Below are positions 61,505-64,000 of a stretch of DNA of 64,000 nucleotides, in pieces. The notes below the pieces were generated by a model. It made no database searches and had not been told where the DNA came from. It saw nothing but the letters and a program-made list of their open reading frames with translations. A program made the position numbers and the translations under genes. Origin of the DNA: Tanticharoenia sakaeratensis NBRC 103193 (GTDB taxonomy: Bacteria > Pseudomonadota > Alphaproteobacteria > Acetobacterales > Acetobacteraceae); the NCBI RefSeq assembly GCF_000963885.1, contig NZ_BALE01000019.1, forward strand, positions 1-64,000, given 5' to 3'. Each line of letters starts with the position of its first letter. Position 1 is the stretch's first letter.

Positions 61505-61693
61505 GCCACGGCCTGCGTACGGCGATGACAGAAATGTCTGCCCCCGCCGCGTATCGCAGAACGCGGACAGTGTGCCGCGGCATGAGGTGAAGCTGGCCTC
61601 GCGCCGGGCCGGACATTGCACGCCGGGTGCACCATTGTTTGGCCGCCCCTGCTCCCACCTGCTATTCGTGTAGGCAAAGGGAGACGGCAATCC

Positions 61694-62044
61694 ATGGCGA
61701 CAGGACCATCGGCGACCCAGGAGGCCGTCGGCTGCGCGCAGTGTGACCGCCAGGATGCGGATCACGAGATCCGACGTGTGGAACAGCCGCAAAAGAAGGC
61801 GCTGCTCAACCGCGTGCGCCGGATCGAGGGCCAGGTCGGCGGCGTGCTGAACATGATCGAGCAGGACCGCTACTGCGTCGACATCATCACGCAGATTTCC
61901 GCCATCAAATCCGCCCTTGACGGGGTCGCGGTCCAGATCCTCTCGACGCATGCCAACGGCTGCGTACGCAAGGCCGTGCTCGAAGACGGCGGCGAAGAGG
62001 CGATCGACGAACTGCTGGGGGTCGTGCGCAGATTGATGCGCTGA
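61694..62044 (+). CDS. csoR: CsoR/RcnR/FrmR-family metal-sensing repressor
   Basis: This is a 116-aa all-helical repressor. The DUF156 core LLNRVRRIEGQVGGVLNMIEQDRYC is followed by the metal set Cys (YCVDII), His (STHANGC) and Cys, spaced as in Cu(I)-sensing CsoR proteins. The N-terminal extension GCAQCDRQD adds two cysteines. The start ATG 61694 has GGGAG upstream. It neighbours CopA/CopB, so copper control of that convergent locus is the simple reading. The 189 bp before it shows no recognisable operator. Confidence 0.85.
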   Translation: MATGPSATQEAVGCAQCDRQDADHEIRRVEQPQKKALLNRVRRIEGQVGGVLNMIEQDRYCVDIITQISAIKSALDGVAVQILSTHANGCVRKAVLEDGGEEAIDELLGVVRRLMR

Positions 62045-62076
62045 CAGACTTCTGCCCGCGATGCCTCCCGCCCGTC

Positions 62077-62379
62077 CTACCGGTCCAGTGTCGCCGCCGG
62101 CGCGGGCATGGAGGTCGGCGCCATGCTCATCCGGTCGCAGGCCTCGGCCTGTCCTGCCATGACGGGCGAGAGAGGCTGACCCTGTCGACGCCTGTCGGCC
62201 AGGCGTGCGCAGACCGCCATCTGCTGGTCCATCGTCATGCCGGCCAGGGGATCTTGTGCGGCCTTCTCCTTGGATAATGCGACAGAGCTGCCTTGAGGCT
62301 GATCTGTCCGCGGGCGGGATGTGGCACGCGCGGACGGCGCCAGCATCAGGACGATCATGAACAGTGCGACGTGCCGCAT
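62077..62379 (-). CDS. Small secreted Met-rich protein in the copper locus
   Basis: This is a 100-aa protein with a signal peptide (MRHVALFMIVLMLAPSARA). Its mature part includes MTMDQQMAVCARLADRR and MSMAPTSMPAPA, with two cysteines and several methionines. No family is recognised. It lies 38 nt downstream of the CopB gene on the same strand, so it probably belongs to the copA-copB operon as a periplasmic copper-binding accessory (inference). An in-frame ATG at 62418 would extend it into the CopB stop. Confidence 0.6.
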   Translation of the reverse strand: MRHVALFMIVLMLAPSARATSRPRTDQPQGSSVALSKEKAAQDPLAGMTMDQQMAVCARLADRRRQGQPLSPVMAGQAEACDRMSMAPTSMPAPAATLDR

Positions 62380-62417
62380 GGTGGCATTCCTGTATTCGAA
62401 GGTCTTGCGGACACACA

Positions 62418-63389
62418 TCAGAACCAGCTCCGGATGCCGAACGTGAACCGCACGGCTCCGGTCTGTTCGTCCTGCGCACGGACGATGTGCCGGGCCTGTG
62501 TCAGATACCCGGCATAGGTGACGGCAACGTAAGGCGCGAATTTCCGCCAGACCTCGTAGCGCAGGCGCAGGCCTGCATCGACGTCGGAGAGCCCGGCGCC
62601 GACCTGCCGCGCCGGATCGGCCTTCGTGTAGAGATTGAATTCCGCCTGAGGCTGAAGGATCAGGCGATTGGTCAGCAGGAGATCGTATGACCCCTCGATC
62701 CGGCTGGCGAAACGTCCGCGATCGCTGACATAGCCGGTGGCCTGGATTTCGAACTGGTAGAGCGCCAGCCCCTGGACGCCGAACGCCCCCCAGGTGCGGG
62801 TCGGACCGCTGTCCAGATCGACGCGCACGCCGCCCTGCAGGTTGAAATAGGTCGAGATCGCCCGGCTGTAGAGCGCCTCCTGATCGCCGTCACTCAGCCG
62901 GCCACGCTGCAATGTTCCTTCGGACTTGAGCCACAGACGATTGTAGTCACCGCCGTACCAGGCTTCGCCATCCCAGCGGAAATCCGAGCCGCCCGGGGCG
63001 TAACGCCCTTCGAACTCGTCCAGGATTCCGTGGAACCAGTTCATCTGGTCCATGACAGGTGGAATCCCGCCCAGAGAGACGATACCGTCCGGCGCCTGCG
63101 CATCGGCTGCGTGGTACACGGGACGCGAAGCGGGCCGTACCGCATGCGACGCTGTTTGCGCAGGGGACTTCGCGACCGGCGCCGCCGTGGACTTCCGGGT
63201 TTTTGTCTGCGCTTTGACAGGCTGCGCGGCGGGCGCTGACGGCGGGCCATCCATCGCCATGCCCGGCATCGTCCCGTTCGGCATCGCCCCATCCGACATC
63301 GCACTTTCGGACATGCCGGCCATCGCGCCCGGTTGCGCCAGAACGGATCCCGGTGCCAGCAGCGCAAGGCAGAGAATGCGCGCCCTCAC
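62418..63389 (-). CDS. copB: Copper resistance protein B (CopB/PcoB)
   Basis: This is a 323-aa outer-membrane copper resistance protein. The start is GTG 63389, overlapping the CopA stop in GTGA and giving a signal peptide (ILCLALLAPGSVLA). A Met-rich segment (MAGMSESAMSDGAMPNG, TMPGMAMDG) is followed by a Lys/Ala-rich linker and the CopB barrel: MDQMNWFHGILDEFEGRY, DGEAWYGGDYNRLWLKSEG and RLRYEVWRKFAPYVAV, ending in SWF. The family acts with CopA in periplasmic copper tolerance. Confidence 0.93.
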   Translation of the reverse strand: MRARILCLALLAPGSVLAQPGAMAGMSESAMSDGAMPNGTMPGMAMDGPPSAPAAQPVKAQTKTRKSTAAPVAKSPAQTASHAVRPASRPVYHAADAQAPDGIVSLGGIPPVMDQMNWFHGILDEFEGRYAPGGSDFRWDGEAWYGGDYNRLWLKSEGTLQRGRLSDGDQEALYSRAISTYFNLQGGVRVDLDSGPTRTWGAFGVQGLALYQFEIQATGYVSDRGRFASRIEGSYDLLLTNRLILQPQAEFNLYTKADPARQVGAGLSDVDAGLRLRYEVWRKFAPYVAVTYAGYLTQARHIVRAQDEQTGAVRFTFGIRSWF

Positions 63390-64000
63390 GACACGGCCAC
63401 CGTGCGGAACATGCCCAGATCCATGTGGTACAGCAGGTGGCAGTGATAGGCCCACAGACCCGGCGAATCCGCGGTCACGAGGTAGCTCAGCTTCGAGCCC
63501 GGCTGGGAAATGATCGTGTGCTTGTAGGGGCGGAAATCGCCCTGCCCGTTCTCCAGTTCGCTCCATAACCCGTGCAGATGGATCGGGTGTTCCATCATGG
63601 TGTCGTTGATGAGCGTGAAGCGCACGCGTTCGCCGCGCTTCAGGCGGATCGGACCGGATTCCGAGAATTTGCGGCCGTTGAACCCCCAGATATAGCGCTC
63701 CATGTTGCCGGTCAGGTGCAGGATGATCTCGCGCGACGGCGGACGCGGATCGGCACCGGGGCGGGTTGCCCGGAGTTGCCGGTAATTCAGGACGCGCCGG
63801 CCATTCCTCTCCAGCCCGTCGCCGGGGCTTCCGAGACGGTCCACCGGCATCATCGCGACATTCTGGTTTTCGACATTGACCGGGGGCGGCCCTGGATCGT
63901 CCACTTCCATGGGTGACGTGGCCATGCCGGGCATCGCACCCGACGACATGTCCATACTCCCCATGTCCGACCCGGCATTGTGGCCGCCGTCTTTCGGCAT
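63386..64000 (-). CDS. copA: Copper resistance multicopper oxidase CopA, C-terminal part (cut by window edge)
   Basis: This is the C-terminal 204 residues of a CopA/PcoA-type multicopper oxidase. The last cupredoxin domain has the copper ligands HPIHLHGLW and HCHLLYHMDLGM. A Met/His/Asp-rich segment precedes it (GSMDMSSGAMPGMATSPM). The family oxidises Cu(I) in the periplasm. The N-terminus and Tat signal are beyond the right edge. It is translationally coupled to CopB. Confidence 0.93.
   Translation of the reverse strand: MPKDGGHNAGSDMGSMDMSSGAMPGMATSPMEVDDPGPPPVNVENQNVAMMPVDRLGSPGDGLERNGRRVLNYRQLRATRPGADPRPPSREIILHLTGNMERYIWGFNGRKFSESGPIRLKRGERVRFTLINDTMMEHPIHLHGLWSELENGQGDFRPYKHTIISQPGSKLSYLVTADSPGLWAYHCHLLYHMDLGMFRTVAVS

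Noticed and set aside
1-64000. Insertion sequences, integrases, phage genes, CRISPR arrays, rRNA and tRNA
   Set aside because: None was recognised on either strand. The island has an accessory character, but no mobility gene is visible within the window.

Overview
The window is 64 kb of GC-rich, densely coding DNA from a Gram-negative bacterium (TonB-dependent receptors, Tat signals, CopA/CopB, periplasmic enzymes). The receptors, the AzgA permease pair and the overall style suggest an acetic-acid-type alphaproteobacterium (Acetobacteraceae). That placement is an inference, because no rRNA or marker gene is present. I see no insertion sequence, integrase, CRISPR array or tRNA.

Layout. (1) 1-5350 is a galactoside locus: the tail of a TonB-dependent receptor, a GH36-like alpha-galactosidase and a GH35 beta-galactosidase. 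(2) 5347-6309 holds a RutF-like flavin reductase and a divergent AtzH/HpxZ-like protein. (3) 6340-25887 contains two large operons diverging from about 17.1 kb. The leftward one runs: Rieske-less oxygenase catalytic subunit, guanine deaminase, creatininase-family hydrolase, FAD oxidase, cytidine-deaminase-fold deaminase, amidohydrolase, and a complete BMP-type (nucleoside/purine) ABC transporter. The rightward one runs: degenerate acylphosphatase-like protein, free-standing Rieske protein, GST-like protein, a second complete BMP-type ABC transporter, a secreted nucleoside hydrolase and a GH32 enzyme. (4) 26010-30885 (minus) holds a periplasmic amidohydrolase, an intact Rieske oxygenase, an 8-oxoguanine-deaminase-like enzyme and an orphan NMT1/THI5-type binding protein. 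(5) 31083-38269 (plus) is an eight-gene operon in which all seven junctions can be read as 4-nt ATGA overlaps: DUF2165, binding protein, ATPase, permease, cytosine-deaminase-like enzyme, CocE-type hydrolase, cupin and isochorismatase-type hydrolase. (6) 38425-47668 holds LysR, a second FAD oxidase, a second cytosine-deaminase-like enzyme, a MarR-GNAT fusion, a cytochrome c, a phosphoribosyltransferase, an M20 amidohydrolase and adenine deaminase. (7) 47844-58986 holds a DUF2946 protein and a TonB receptor, two AzgA permeases, another TonB receptor and a divergent adenine deaminase. (8) 58998-64000 holds TatD, a CNNM/CBS membrane protein, and a copper locus (CsoR, a small Met-rich protein, CopB, CopA).

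Together, about 5.3-59 kb looks like a catabolic island for purine or pyrimidine nucleosides, nucleobases and related N-heterocycles. It combines outer-membrane receptors, three ABC systems, two AzgA permeases, a nucleoside hydrolase, many hydrolytic deaminases, two FAD oxidases, two Rieske systems and amide hydrolases.

The most unusual element is at 16.2-18.7 kb. A Rieske oxygenase is split into a catalytic subunit lacking the [2Fe-2S] segment and a separate Rieske protein lacking the mononuclear iron site. They head opposite operons and are accompanied by a GST-like protein. This recalls the NdmC/NdmD/NdmE methylxanthine demethylase, but here the Rieske module is not fused to a reductase, and no obvious cognate reductase lies in the window.
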